Positions 1 through 7,957 of a stretch of DNA of 47,389 nt are shown one piece after another. Both the position numbers and the translations under genes were made by a program. Every line of letters begins with the position of its first letter. The stretch's first letter is position 1. The stretch is from Pseudomonadota bacterium. GTDB taxonomy: Bacteria; Pseudomonadota; Gammaproteobacteria; Xanthomonadales; Rhodanobacteraceae. The stretch spans positions 1 to 47,389 of the forward strand of contig JAFEEJ010000221.1 of NCBI GenBank assembly GCA_018241145.1, read 5' to 3'. The notes below the pieces were generated by a model. That model was given only the letters and a program-made list of their open reading frames with translations, did no database searches and was not told the DNA's origin.

Positions 1-397
1 TTCTTGCCTGCGTTGGGGCGGTTCCGCGTCCGGTGGTTGTGTGGGGGTGTGCTGTTGTTGTTTGCTGGGGGGGGGGGGGGCGGGGGGGGGGGGGCGCGAT
101 CTTGCACTGTGGGCCGTACTTCCCCCCTCGGTCTTGATCGCGGGGTCGCTGAGTACACCGTGGATTCGTTCGGCCGGCCGTTTCGGCGATTTGTCTTACG
201 GCATTTACGTCTACGCCTATTTCGTCCAGCAGCTTTGCGTCCGCTACTGGCCCGGGCCACGTTCCTTCGCAGGCTCACTGTTGGTGTCCGCCCTGGTGGC
301 GGCGAGCTTGGCATGGTGCTCGTGGCATGGCGTGGAAGCCCCGTCATTGCGGCTGAAGCGCCGATTACGTGAATGGTTTCCTGATCATGCCGCTTGA
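1..397 (+). CDS. Membrane acyltransferase (acyltransferase-3/OafA-like), C-terminal part, disrupted near its visible start
   Basis: The last ~100 residues (from about position 98) read as hydrophobic membrane segments with the motif GDLSYGIYVYAYFVQQ and end in WHGVEAPSLRLKRRLREW. This is typical of the C-terminus of integral-membrane acyltransferase-3 proteins that O-acylate surface polysaccharides. The gene begins outside the window. Positions 1-66 read as a plausible membrane segment (RFRVRWLCGGVLLLFA) in frame 1, while 95-397 is coding in frame 2. The shift falls in a run of 27 G interrupted by one C at 67-94, so as given the reading frame is broken. The cause could be sequencing or assembly error at a contig end, or a slipping homopolymer. 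The family call is fairly firm; the substrate is unknown. Confidence 0.6.
   Translation, partial: SCLRWGGSASGGCVGVCCCCLLGGGGAGGGGRDLALWAVLPPSVLIAGSLSTPWIRSAGRFGDLSYGIYVYAYFVQQLCVRYWPGPRSFAGSLLVSALVAASLAWCSWHGVEAPSLRLKRRLREWFPDHAA
67..94 (+). repeat. Poly-G tract (14 G, one C, 13 G)
   Basis: This is a near-homopolymeric guanine run inside the acyltransferase reading frame. The upstream and downstream coding frames differ by one. It lies within 100 bases of the window edge and the flanking bases are also G/T-biased, which fits low-quality contig-end sequence. A phase-variable tract is the alternative. Confidence 0.9.
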
Positions 398-445
398 GCT
401 GCAGGGGCGTTGAACCAGGGGATGTAGGTAAGGGGGATGTAACGA

Positions 446-469
446 CGAACCCGCCTTGCGGCGGGTTCG
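446..469. terminator. Hairpin between the converging acyltransferase and rpmG
   Basis: A perfect 10-bp stem (446-455 with 460-469) with a TTGC loop lies between two convergent genes. No clear U tract follows on either strand, so it may be a weak or Rho-assisted terminator. Confidence 0.5.
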
Positions 470-482
470 AAAGATTGAAACT

Positions 483-520
483 GGATCCCGGGTTCCGCGC
501 TGCGCGCTGCCCCGGGACGA
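483..520. repeat. Dispersed GC-rich palindromic repeat, copy 1
   Basis: The core CCCGGGTTCCGCGCTGCGCG, followed by GCCCCGGGACGAC, closely resembles the element at 7125-7162. It lies in the intergenic region downstream of rpmG. Confidence 0.5.
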
Positions 521-561
521 CGTTTTGGCAAAGCCGCGCGAAAAGTGCGCGGACCAAAATG

Positions 562-726
562 TCACTTGATCTTGCCTTCCTTGTAGATCACGTGCTTGCG
601 CACGACAGGGTCGTATTTCTTCACTTCCATCTTGTCCGGGGTGTTCTTCTTGTTCTTGTCGGTGGTGTAGAAGTGACCGGTGCCGGCCGAGGAGGTCAGG
701 CGGATCTTGTCGCGTTTGCTTGCCAT
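562..726 (-). CDS. rpmG: 50S ribosomal protein L33
   Basis: The 54-residue product starts [20 protein letters not shown] and ends VIYKEGKIK, a full-length match to bacterial L33 of the large ribosomal subunit near the E site. It has no cysteines, so it is the zinc-independent (C-minus) form. An AAGGAG ribosome-binding site lies just before the ATG at 726. It follows rpmB by 11 bp on the same strand, the classic rpmB-rpmG operon, and the hairpin at 446-469 may end it. A longer reading frame continues upstream, but the RBS and family length fix this start. Confidence 0.97.
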   Translation of the reverse strand: MASKRDKIRLTSSAGTGHFYTTDKNKKNTPDKMEVKKYDPVVRKHVIYKEGKIK

Positions 727-737
727 GAGGGTTCTCC

Positions 738-974
738 TTATACCTTCTGTCCCTGCTTGCGCAGGTCCGCGAGCACGGATTCGATGCCGTTCTTGTCGAT
801 GGTGCGCAGCGCCTGGCTGGACACGCGCAGTTTCACCCAGCGCTTTTCGCTCGCGACCCAGAACCGGCGTTCGTGCAGGTTGGGCAGCCAGCGCCGCTTG
901 GTCTTGTTGTTGGCGTGCGAGACGTTGTTGCCGCTCATCACGCGCTTGCCAGTGACTTGGCAGACTCGTGCCAT
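738..974 (-). CDS. rpmB: 50S ribosomal protein L28
   Basis: The 78-residue product starts [20 protein letters not shown] and has the family's basic core ([16 protein letters not shown]). It is a structural protein of the large subunit. Only one cysteine is present, so this is the form without zinc-binding CxxC pairs. The ATG at 974 is preceded by GAGGAG at 8-nt spacing, which decides against an in-frame start 13 codons upstream. It is first in the rpmB-rpmG operon, with a likely promoter at 1121-1150. Confidence 0.97.
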   Translation of the reverse strand: MARVCQVTGKRVMSGNNVSHANNKTKRRWLPNLHERRFWVASEKRWVKLRVSSQALRTIDKNGIESVLADLRKQGQKV

Positions 975-1366
975 GACATTTTCTCCTCGGATCCCGCGTG
1001 GCCCGCGGGACATCGGCCCGGCAGTGCAGACTTCGCGCGATGGCCGGAAAGGCGCCGTTTCGGCCCGCGTCGCGCCGCAGGCCGCCCGGGAGCCCGGGCC
1101 GGCGGAAAATCAAGCGGTCAAGTGTAGCAGAGGCCTCGCCGAGGCGGCAATCGAAGGTGCAGCCGCCCGGCAACTGTGTGACAATCCCGCTTCTGTATCC
1201 CCCGGCGGCGGCAAGGATGCGCCGCTCCGTGAAGCAGGTACCTCCCTGCTACGCGTGCGTACACATCGAAGCCGTGCCGGGATGTGCCCCGGACTCGGCG
1301 GGCTCCTGAAAATCCCGGATGGATCGGTCCGGAGCTTCCCATCCTTTCCAGTGGAGTTCGAACACC
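975..1366. other. Divergent intergenic region rpmB/secB
   Basis: 392 bp without a gene. It holds the rpmB promoter and, on the plus strand, a possible extended -10 for secB (TG, one base, GACAAT, at 1177-1185) with no convincing -35. The rest is GC-rich leader sequence for both genes. I see no riboswitch or terminator. Confidence 0.4.
1121..1150 (-). promoter_or_regulatory. Probable sigma-70 promoter of rpmB-rpmG
   Basis: Read on the minus strand: TTGCCG (1145-1150), an 18-nt spacer, then TACACT (1121-1126), preceded by TGC to give an extended -10. Transcription would start near 1114, leaving a GC-rich leader of about 140 nt before rpmB. Confidence 0.5.
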
Positions 1367-1858
1367 ATGGCAGAACAAACCCCGGCCCCGGGCAACGGCA
1401 TGGCCGCGCCGCAGCAGCGGCAGATGGCCCTGCAGAAGATCTACGTGCGCGACATTTCCTTCGAGGTGCCGAATGCGCCGGCGGTGTTCCGCGAGGACGG
1501 CCAGCCGCAGGTGCAGTTGAACCTCAGCCACAAGGCGACCCCGATCGGCGACGACTCCTACGAGGTGATCCTCACGCTCACCGTCACCTGCACCCTCAAC
1601 GAACGCACCGCCTATCTCGCAGAGGTGCAGCAGGCGGGAATCTTCGGACTGGTCGGATTCGCGCAGGACGAAATGAACGCGGTGCTCGGCAGCTATGCGC
1701 CCAACGTGCTGTTCCCCTATGCCCGCCAGGTCATTTCGGACATGGTGCAGAACGGGGGCTTCCCGCCGTTGCTGCTGCAGCCGATCAACTTCGACGCGTT
1801 GTACGCCGAGCAGTTGCAGCGTGCCGCGGGCGGCGACACGCCTGCGTTGAACGCCTGA
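1367..1858 (+). CDS. secB: Protein-export chaperone SecB
   Basis: The 163-residue product is a cytoplasmic tetrameric chaperone that holds preproteins unfolded and hands them to SecA. The family core is visible: QKIYVRDISFEVPNAP near residues 23-38, the ITLTVTC-like strand region, and the C-terminal NVLFPYARQVISDMV...GGFPPLLLQPINFDALY signature. Length and end match SecB. The ATG at 1367 follows GTGGAG about 10 nt upstream; an in-frame ATG 16 codons earlier gives a non-conserved extension. gpsA starts 15 bp after the stop, the secB-gpsA arrangement common in gammaproteobacteria. Confidence 0.97.
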   Translation: MAEQTPAPGNGMAAPQQRQMALQKIYVRDISFEVPNAPAVFREDGQPQVQLNLSHKATPIGDDSYEVILTLTVTCTLNERTAYLAEVQQAGIFGLVGFAQDEMNAVLGSYAPNVLFPYARQVISDMVQNGGFPPLLLQPINFDALYAEQLQRAAGGDTPALNA

Positions 1859-1873
1859 GAGCGGATCACGCGA

Positions 1874-2890
1874 ATGGGGGAGCGCGTTGCCGTACTCGGC
1901 GCCGGTTCCTGGGGGACGGCACTCGCGGCCCTGCTGAGCCGCAATGGCGTGCGCACCACCTTGTGGGGGCGCAATGCCGGGGCGCTGGCCAAGATCGCGG
2001 GCGAGCACCGCAACGCGCGGTATCTGCCGGAAGCGGAACTGCCCGCGGAGCTGGCGTTCGCGGCCGACCTGCGCGAGGCGCTTGCCGGGGTCGACCTGGC
2101 GCTGATCGCCGTTCCCAGCCATGCCTTCGGTGAAGTGCTGGAAGAAGCCGCGACCTTCCTGCCGCCACAGGCAGGCTGCGCCTGGGCGACCAAGGGCTTC
2201 GAGCCGGGCACCGGGCGCTTTCTGCACGAGCTGGTCGCCGAACGCCTGCCGCGGACGCCGGCGGCGGTCGTCACCGGGCCTTCCTTCGCGCGCGAAGTCG
2301 CCGCGGGCCTGCCGACCGCGGTGACCGTGCATTCTCATCAGGACGCCTTCGCGCACGAGGTCGCCGAAGCCTTGCATTCGAATACTTTCCGCGCGTATAC
2401 CGGCAACGACATGCTCGGTGCGGAACTCGGCGGCGCGATGAAGAACGTGCTGGCGGTCGCCACCGGCGTCGCCGACGGCATGCAACTCGGCCTCAACGCA
2501 CGCGCCGGCCTGATCACCCGCGGCATGAACGAGATGCTGCGCCTGGGTGCCGCGCTCGGCGCACAGGCGCAGACCCTGATGGGGTTGGCGGGGATGGGCG
2601 ACCTGGTGTTGACCTGCACCGGGGAACTGTCGCGCAACCATCGTTTCGGCGTGGCGCTGGGCCGTGGCGTGCCGCTGAAGCAGGCACTGGAAGACATCGG
2701 CCAGGTGGTCGAAGGCGCCGTCACCGCAGACGAAGTGATGCGGCTGGCGAACCGGCACGGCCTCGACCTGCCGATTTCGCAACACGTGCAACTCGTCCTG
2801 CGCGGTGAAATGACGCCCACCGATGCACTGCGTTCGCTGCTGGCGCGCGAACGCAAGCCGGAATACCCGGAGCACCTGTTCCGCGCCTGA
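1874..2890 (+). CDS. gpsA: Glycerol-3-phosphate dehydrogenase [NAD(P)+]
   Basis: The 338-residue enzyme reduces dihydroxyacetone phosphate to sn-glycerol 3-phosphate for phospholipid synthesis. The N-terminus carries the Rossmann motif [12 protein letters not shown] (7-18), followed by the conserved TKGFE and GPSFAREVA segments. The catalytic region [17 protein letters not shown] is intact, as is [19 protein letters not shown]. Length is normal. It is probably co-transcribed with secB. No terminator was seen in the roughly 200 bp that follow. Confidence 0.97.
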   Translation: MGERVAVLGAGSWGTALAALLSRNGVRTTLWGRNAGALAKIAGEHRNARYLPEAELPAELAFAADLREALAGVDLALIAVPSHAFGEVLEEAATFLPPQAGCAWATKGFEPGTGRFLHELVAERLPRTPAAVVTGPSFAREVAAGLPTAVTVHSHQDAFAHEVAEALHSNTFRAYTGNDMLGAELGGAMKNVLAVATGVADGMQLGLNARAGLITRGMNEMLRLGAALGAQAQTLMGLAGMGDLVLTCTGELSRNHRFGVALGRGVPLKQALEDIGQVVEGAVTADEVMRLANRHGLDLPISQHVQLVLRGEMTPTDALRSLLARERKPEYPEHLFRA

Positions 2891-3086
2891 AACACCCTCT
2901 TTTTCCGGCTGCGGTCGCGGCGTGGATGCGGGCTTGCGCTGTGTCGAGCGGTACGGACATCCGGCCGGTGCCTTGCGCGGATCGCACGATGCTTCGCGCG
3001 TCCAGATCAGAAGCGGGCCGGGAAACGCGTTCATTGCCCGCGCGTGCCGGTGTATGCTCGGCGTTTTGACCGGCGAGACAGCGCCG

Positions 3087-6000
3087 ATGCAAAGCCGCAA
3101 TGCGTCGACCGAACCCGCTGACGACCCCGCGACCGCGCGGAAGCCGGACAGGCAGGCCGCGGCGTTGCCGGTAGCGTGGCGGCGCCTGCTTGGCGAGCCC
3201 GTTTCGAAACGCCGCACGCCCTCGGGATCGATGCTGGGCTTCCTGATGGAACTGCTGCACGAGGAACCGTCGGCCGCGCGCGTGGAAGTCGCCCCGTTGT
3301 TGCTGGAGCCAGTGCCCGGCGGCCGGCTCGGCCGTGCGGTGCCGCTCGATCCCAAACAGTTGACGCAAGCGGGATTGCCCGGGCCGATGCTGCGCCTGGC
3401 GGCGGGCGTGCTCGGCCTGCCGCAGACGCAACGCAAGGGGCGTTCGTACGCGCACCTTTCCGGCGAGTTCGGCGATGCGTTGCTCACCGAGATCCTGGAC
3501 AGCGCGCCCTGCCTGCTCGGCGGCGTGGCCGGGTTGCGGCTGGCGCACGGCAAATCGCGCAAGCTGGAATGGCACTGGCAGATCGAGCCGGACGGACGCC
3601 AACGCCTGCTGCCGGAATTGTCGTCCACGCAACGGCTGTTGCGCGTCGGCGGCCTGTGGTATCTCGATCCCGAACGCGCCGAGCTCGGTTATTTCGAGGA
3701 TTCCCTCGACGAGGTCGCGTGGCTCGACGCGCCGCCGCTGTCACCCGAGCACGGCGAGACGTTGGCGCAGGCGCTCACCGCGTCGCCGCACGCAAAACGC
3801 ATTCCTGCGCCGCGCGCATTCGCCGCGGTGGAACGCGCGGAACTTGCGCCGAAACCGGTGCTCACGCTGCATGCGCTGACACGCCACGCGCGCATCGGCG
3901 CGGGCACGCCGCCGCTCGCCTACGCGCGACTGGCGTTCGACTACGGCGGCGAAAAACTTCCCGGGCGCGGCGGCGAACCGCTGGTGCGGCGCGTGCGTGA
4001 CGGAAAACTGATCGAGATCGCGCGCAAGCGCGCCGATGAACTGGCGACAATGGAGCGGCTGGAAGGTTTCGGCCTTGCGCCCGCGGTCGATTGCGAAGGC
4101 CTGCCCTGGGACATGGCCGACGCATTGCCCGAAGACGCGTGGCTGTTTCCCGGCAAGGGCTACGCAGGCGCGCTGGAAGTCAACACGCCGGCGCGCTGGT
4201 TGTCGCTGCGCGAAAAACTGGAAACCGACGGCTTCAATGTCGATTACGCGTCGACGTTTCCGTTCGAGGTACTGGAAGGGCCGCCGCGCTGGTACGGGGT
4301 GGCGACGGAAGAGAAGACCGGGGATGCCTTCGATTTCGAAATCGGCATCGAGGTGGACGGCCAGCGCGTGAATCTGCTGCCGGCGGTGGGCCGCGCACTT
4401 TCCGAACACACGCTGTCGCTGACGCCGCCACCCAACGAAACCGAAGACGCGGTGTGGTATGCGCCGGTGGACGAACGCCGCCGCGTGCCGGTGCGCATGT
4501 CGGTATTGCGCGCGTTGCTTGCGCCGCTGGCGGAATATCTGCAACGCCCGCGCGACAAGTTGCGCCTGCCGCGCGTGCAGGCGGGCCGCCTGGAGGAATT
4601 CGAGCAGGCGCTGCCGAAAGACCGCGGCAAGCTGGAAGCGCCCAAGGAACTTACCGGGTTCACCGCGCGCCTGCGCGAGGCCGCGGCGCATGCGTCCGAT
4701 GCGATTCCCCCCGGGTTCGTCGGCGAATTGCGCCCCTATCAACGCGAAGGACTGCGCTGGTTGAATGCGTTGGCCGAAGCAGGCCTGGGCGGCGTGCTGG
4801 CCGACGACATGGGCCTGGGCAAGACCGTGCAGCTGCTGGCGCATCTGCTGGCGTTGAAGCATGGCAGCGCGCTGACCCAGCCCGCGTTGATCGTCGCGCC
4901 GACCAGCCTGATCCCGAACTGGCAGGCCGAAGCGAAGCGATTTGCGCCGGCGTTGAAACTGCTCACGCTGCACGGACCGGAACGCGTGCGCAGTTTCGAC
5001 CGGCTCGCCGGCCACGACGTGATCCTCACCAGCTACGCGCTGCTGCCGCGCGATCTTTCCGTGCTGCGCGAGCAACCGTTCGCGCTGGTGGTGCTCGACG
5101 AAGCGCAGCAGGTGAAGAATCCGCGCACGCAGGCGCGGCGCGCGCTGCTTTCCATCGCCGCCACGCGGCGCGTGTGCATGACCGGCACGCCGCTGGAAAA
5201 TCATCTGGGCGAATTGTGGTCGCAGATGGACCTGGCCGTGCCGGGGTTGCTCGGCGACGAGGGTTCTTTCCGCAAGCATTACCGCATCCCGATCGAACGC
5301 CAGTCCGATGCCGATTGCCAGGCGCGTCTCAACCACCGGCTCGCGCCCTTCATCCTGCGCCGCACGAAGGGACAAGTTGCGAAGGAATTGCCGCAGAAGA
5401 CCGAAATCGCGCGCAGCGTGGCGCTGTCCGGGCGCCAGCGCGAACTCTACGAATCATTGCGCGTGTCGCTGGCCGACGAATTGCGCGAGGTGATCCGCCA
5501 GCGCGGCATCGAGCACAGCGGCATCATCGTGCTCGATGCGTTGCTGAAACTGCGGCAGGCCTGCTGCGATCCACGCCTGGTGAAACTGGAAGCCGCGCGC
5601 GGCGTGCGCGAGTCGGCCAAGCTGGAACTGCTGATGGACATGGTGCCGGACCTGGTGTCCGAAGGCCGGCGCGTGCTGCTGTTCTCGCAATTCACCGAAA
5701 TGCTGGCGCTGATCGCGCGCGAACTGGATCGCCGGCACCTGAAGTACGTCACCCTCACCGGCGACACCCGCGACCGCGCCGAGCCCGTGCGCAAGTTCCA
5801 GGACGGCGAAGTGCCGCTGTTCCTGCTGTCGCTGAAGGCCGGCGGCGTCGGGCTGAACCTCACCGCCGCCGATACCGTGATCCACTACGATCCGTGGTGG
5901 AATCCCGCCGCCGAAGCGCAGGCCTCCGATCGCGCGCACCGCATCGGCCAGGACAAACCCGTGTTCGTTTACAGATTGATCTGCGCCGGCACGGTCGAAG

Positions 6001-6125
6001 AACGCATCGAACAATTGAAGGCACGCAAGGCCGAACTCGCGCAGGCGGTGCTGGAAGGCGGCGGCACCCGCGACAAACTGGCATTCGACGAGGACGATCT
6101 GGAAGCGTTGTTTGCCGCCGAATAA
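3087..6125 (+). CDS. SNF2-family DEAD/DEAH-box helicase
   Basis: The 1012-residue protein has an ATP-dependent DNA translocase core in its second half. Helicase motif I is LADDMGLGKT (about 570-579), motif II is VVLDEAQQVKNP (about 668), then MTGTPLENHLGELWS, and the C-terminal lobe has SLKAGGVGLNLTAADTVIHYDPWWNP and SDRAHRIGQ. The first ~550 residues show no motif I can name, including no clear SWIM zinc finger. ATG 3087 was chosen because a longer upstream frame overlaps gpsA and the region before 3060. A -10-like TATGCT (3053-3058) sits 28 nt upstream but lacks a good -35. Close relatives are proposed chromatin or transcription-recycling remodelers; the role here is not known. Confidence 0.9.
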   Translation: MQSRNASTEPADDPATARKPDRQAAALPVAWRRLLGEPVSKRRTPSGSMLGFLMELLHEEPSAARVEVAPLLLEPVPGGRLGRAVPLDPKQLTQAGLPGPMLRLAAGVLGLPQTQRKGRSYAHLSGEFGDALLTEILDSAPCLLGGVAGLRLAHGKSRKLEWHWQIEPDGRQRLLPELSSTQRLLRVGGLWYLDPERAELGYFEDSLDEVAWLDAPPLSPEHGETLAQALTASPHAKRIPAPRAFAAVERAELAPKPVLTLHALTRHARIGAGTPPLAYARLAFDYGGEKLPGRGGEPLVRRVRDGKLIEIARKRADELATMERLEGFGLAPAVDCEGLPWDMADALPEDAWLFPGKGYAGALEVNTPARWLSLREKLETDGFNVDYASTFPFEVLEGPPRWYGVATEEKTGDAFDFEIGIEVDGQRVNLLPAVGRALSEHTLSLTPPPNETEDAVWYAPVDERRRVPVRMSVLRALLAPLAEYLQRPRDKLRLPRVQAGRLEEFEQALPKDRGKLEAPKELTGFTARLREAAAHASDAIPPGFVGELRPYQREGLRWLNALAEAGLGGVLADDMGLGKTVQLLAHLLALKHGSALTQPALIVAPTSLIPNWQAEAKRFAPALKLLTLHGPERVRSFDRLAGHDVILTSYALLPRDLSVLREQPFALVVLDEAQQVKNPRTQARRALLSIAATRRVCMTGTPLENHLGELWSQMDLAVPGLLGDEGSFRKHYRIPIERQSDADCQARLNHRLAPFILRRTKGQVAKELPQKTEIARSVALSGRQRELYESLRVSLADELREVIRQRGIEHSGIIVLDALLKLRQACCDPRLVKLEAARGVRESAKLELLMDMVPDLVSEGRRVLLFSQFTEMLALIARELDRRHLKYVTLTGDTRDRAEPVRKFQDGEVPLFLLSLKAGGVGLNLTAADTVIHYDPWWNPAAEAQASDRAHRIGQDKPVFVYRLICAGTVEERIEQLKARKAELAQAVLEGGGTRDKLAFDEDDLEALFAAE

Positions 6126-6147
6126 GCGCAGCGCATGTGTAACAGCG

Positions 6148-6238
6148 CCGTCATTCCGGACACGGCGGAGCCGTGATCCGGAATCTGCTCTTGAAGCAGG
6201 ATTCCGGGCCCCGCACGCGCGTGACCCCGGAATGACGG
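6148..6238. repeat. Dispersed palindromic repeat, copy 2 (long form)
   Basis: Outer arms CCGTCATTCCGG (6148-6159) and CCGGAATGACGG (6227-6238) are perfect inverted repeats. Between them lie further nested palindromes (ACGGCGGAGCCGT, GCTCTTGAAGC). The element fills the gap between the helicase and the GFA gene and may act as a terminator or RNA-stability element. Confidence 0.75.
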
Positions 6239-6269
6239 CAATGAACATTGCGGATTCCTGGAGCGAACG

Positions 6270-6749
6270 ATGATCACCGGAACTTGCGACGGCGGCTGCG
6301 ATTGCCAATACGTGCGTTACCGCATGACGAGCACGCCGCTGTTCGTGCACTGCTGTCATTGCCGCTGGTGCCAGCGCGAAACCGGCTCGGCGTTCGTGAT
6401 GAACGCGCTGATCGAAAGCGATCGCGTGCAGGTGCTGAACGGCGAAGCGGACCTGGTGCCGACGCCGTCCAACAGCGGCAGGGGCCAGAAGATCGCGCGC
6501 TGCCCGCGCTGCCGCATTGCCCTGTGGAGTCATTACGCTGGCGGCGGCGACATCTTCAGCTTCATCCGCGTCGGCACGCTCGACGACCCGGACCGTTTCC
6601 CGCCGGACATCCACATCTTCACGTCGAGCAAGCAGCCGTGGGTGATCCTGCCGGACAACGTGCCGGTGATGCCGGAGTACTACGATCGCGAGAAATGTTG
6701 GCCGAAGGAAAGCCTGGAACGGCGCGCCGCTTTGCTGTCCAGGCAATGA
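6270..6749 (+). CDS. GFA (glutathione-dependent formaldehyde-activating)-family protein
   Basis: The 159-residue protein has the cysteine pattern of the CENP-V/GFA zinc fold: GGCDCQYVRY near the N-terminus, HCCHCRWCQRETGSAF (about 28-43), and ARCPRCRIALWSHY later. The family is named for S-hydroxymethylglutathione formation from formaldehyde, but most members have no proven reaction. It has no visible partner gene: the helicase upstream is separated by the 91-bp repeat, and the next gene converges 12 bp beyond the stop. Confidence 0.85.
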   Translation: MITGTCDGGCDCQYVRYRMTSTPLFVHCCHCRWCQRETGSAFVMNALIESDRVQVLNGEADLVPTPSNSGRGQKIARCPRCRIALWSHYAGGGDIFSFIRVGTLDDPDRFPPDIHIFTSSKQPWVILPDNVPVMPEYYDREKCWPKESLERRAALLSRQ

Positions 6750-6761
6750 TCGAGCTTCGGC

Positions 6762-7118
6762 CTAGGAAGGCTCGCGCTTCAAGCCATTCTCCTCCAGCGC
6801 CTCCAGATACGCCGTCCAGTTGCGTTCCCGGTTGACGCCGAGGTCATGGAGGGTGCTCCAGGAAAAGATGCCGGTGGCATGGCCGTCGGAGAAACGCAGC
6901 AGCACGCCGTAGTTGCCGACGGGTTCGATGGAATCGATGTTCACGTCGCGCTTGCCGGCGATGAGCACTTGTTGTCCCGGACCGTGGCCCTGCACTTCGG
7001 CGGATGGCGAATGCACGCGCAGGTATTCGCAGGGAAGGTGGAAGCACTCGCCGGTGTCGAAGAAAACTTCCAGGGTGTGCGAGGCGCGGTGCAGGATGAT
7101 GTCGGTGGGGCGGGGCAT
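6762..7118 (-). CDS. DUF971 (gamma-butyrobetaine hydroxylase N-terminal-like) protein
   Basis: The 118-residue protein carries the DUF971 pattern: hydrophobic/charged start ILHRASHTLEVFFDTGECFHLPCEYLR, VNIDSIEPVGNYGVLLRFSDGHATGIFSW, then LHDLGVNRE. This small fold also forms the N-terminus of gamma-butyrobetaine hydroxylase; stand-alone members have no settled function. In proteobacteria it is commonly found next to hslVU, as here (third gene after hslU). ATG 7118 follows the repeat at 7125-7162; the upstream extension runs into unrelated sequence. Confidence 0.85.
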   Translation of the reverse strand: MPRPTDIILHRASHTLEVFFDTGECFHLPCEYLRVHSPSAEVQGHGPGQQVLIAGKRDVNIDSIEPVGNYGVLLRFSDGHATGIFSWSTLHDLGVNRERNWTAYLEALEENGLKREPS

Positions 7119-7124
7119 CAGCTT

Positions 7125-7162
7125 GTCATTCCGGGTTCCGCGCTGCGCGGCCCCGGATGACG
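7125..7162. repeat. Dispersed palindromic repeat, copy 3 (short form)
   Basis: GTCATTCCGGG (7125-7135) and CCCGGATGAC (7152-7161) form imperfect arms around TTCCGCGCTGCGCGGC. It separates the DUF971 gene from the gene upstream of it. Confidence 0.65.
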
Positions 7163-7194
7163 GCAGGCACGGGCGGCCATTTCGGGGTTCCGGT

Positions 7195-7815
7195 CTAGCC
7201 GCGGCTTGCGCCCGACCCGACTTGATCGATCCGCGGCCACTGGCCGGCGACATCCAGCAGGGCTTGCGCGTAAGGTTCGTCGAAGCTGATCGTGGAAACT
7301 TCGTCCCACGCGAAGAACGACGGCTCGCGCAGCCATTCGGCGTCGGGCGTGATTTCCTGCAGGTTGAAGCCGTCATCCTCGATGTTGAGCAGGCGGCCGA
7401 TGTAGCAGACTTCGGTTTCTTCTTCGCTGTCCACGTGCACGCCCATCACCGCGGCGTGTCCGGCGGCGGCGCGCACGACCTGGTCGATGCCGTCCAGCGG
7501 GAAGTCGCGTGGCAGGCGGGGGAAGATCTTGCGGATGGCCAGCGCCTTGCCGATGAAGGCGTGATGCGATTCGGGCGCCTCGACCTCGGTGATGTCGCGC
7601 AGGCGCATGGTGTACAGGCCGTCGAAAGTGATCTGGTCGCCGACCACCCACAACAGCAGGAATTCCAGGCCGACGCCGGCGACGTAACCACAGAAGCTGC
7701 CTTCTTCCAGGTTGCCGCGCCACACGCGCACGAGTTCTCCCTTTTGCATGGCCGCGCGTAACTGCTGGCGAGGGCCGGTGCTGGGGAGTCGAATCACATT
7801 GTCCATGCGGGTCAT
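7195..7815 (-). CDS. Conserved hypothetical protein with two possible small beta-barrel repeats
   Basis: 206 residues, soluble, acidic. I do not recognise a named family. Two stretches look alike: about 30-80 (VRVWRGNLEEGSFCGYVAG ... MRLRDITEVE) and about 140-190 (EVCYIGRLLNIEDDGFNLQ ... FAWDEVSTISFDEPY). Each has alternating strands ending in a DIT/EVSTISF-like strand, as in Sm-like barrels; this is my inference. It lies between hslU and the DUF971 gene on the same strand. The start could be ATG 7815 or ATG 7806; neither has a strong RBS. Confidence 0.6.
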   Translation of the reverse strand: MTRMDNVIRLPSTGPRQQLRAAMQKGELVRVWRGNLEEGSFCGYVAGVGLEFLLLWVVGDQITFDGLYTMRLRDITEVEAPESHHAFIGKALAIRKIFPRLPRDFPLDGIDQVVRAAAGHAAVMGVHVDSEEETEVCYIGRLLNIEDDGFNLQEITPDAEWLREPSFFAWDEVSTISFDEPYAQALLDVAGQWPRIDQVGSGASRG

Positions 7816-7957
7816 TTTACCGGAGTCATCCAGGCACTTCGCCACCCCGAATCAAAGGGGAAGAAAACCACGGCAAAGCAATTGGTTGGAGAGTTGGCGG
7901 GCATGACAACGGCGTTTTCCGGGCCGATCGGCCTGCCCACAACGGAATCGGGTCGCC

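Noticed and set aside
3034..3058. Possible promoter for the helicase gene (TTGCCC and TATGCT).
   Set aside because: The spacer is only 14 nt or less, so the hexamers cannot work together; only the -10-like part is mentioned.
1118..3628. A minus-strand frame of over 800 codons across secB, gpsA and the helicase start.
   Set aside because: It is a shadow of secB and gpsA; no recognisable domain and no RBS.
6270..6749. The GFA gene as a true formaldehyde-detoxifying enzyme.
   Set aside because: Only the zinc fold is visible; no formaldehyde dehydrogenase or esterase gene is nearby.
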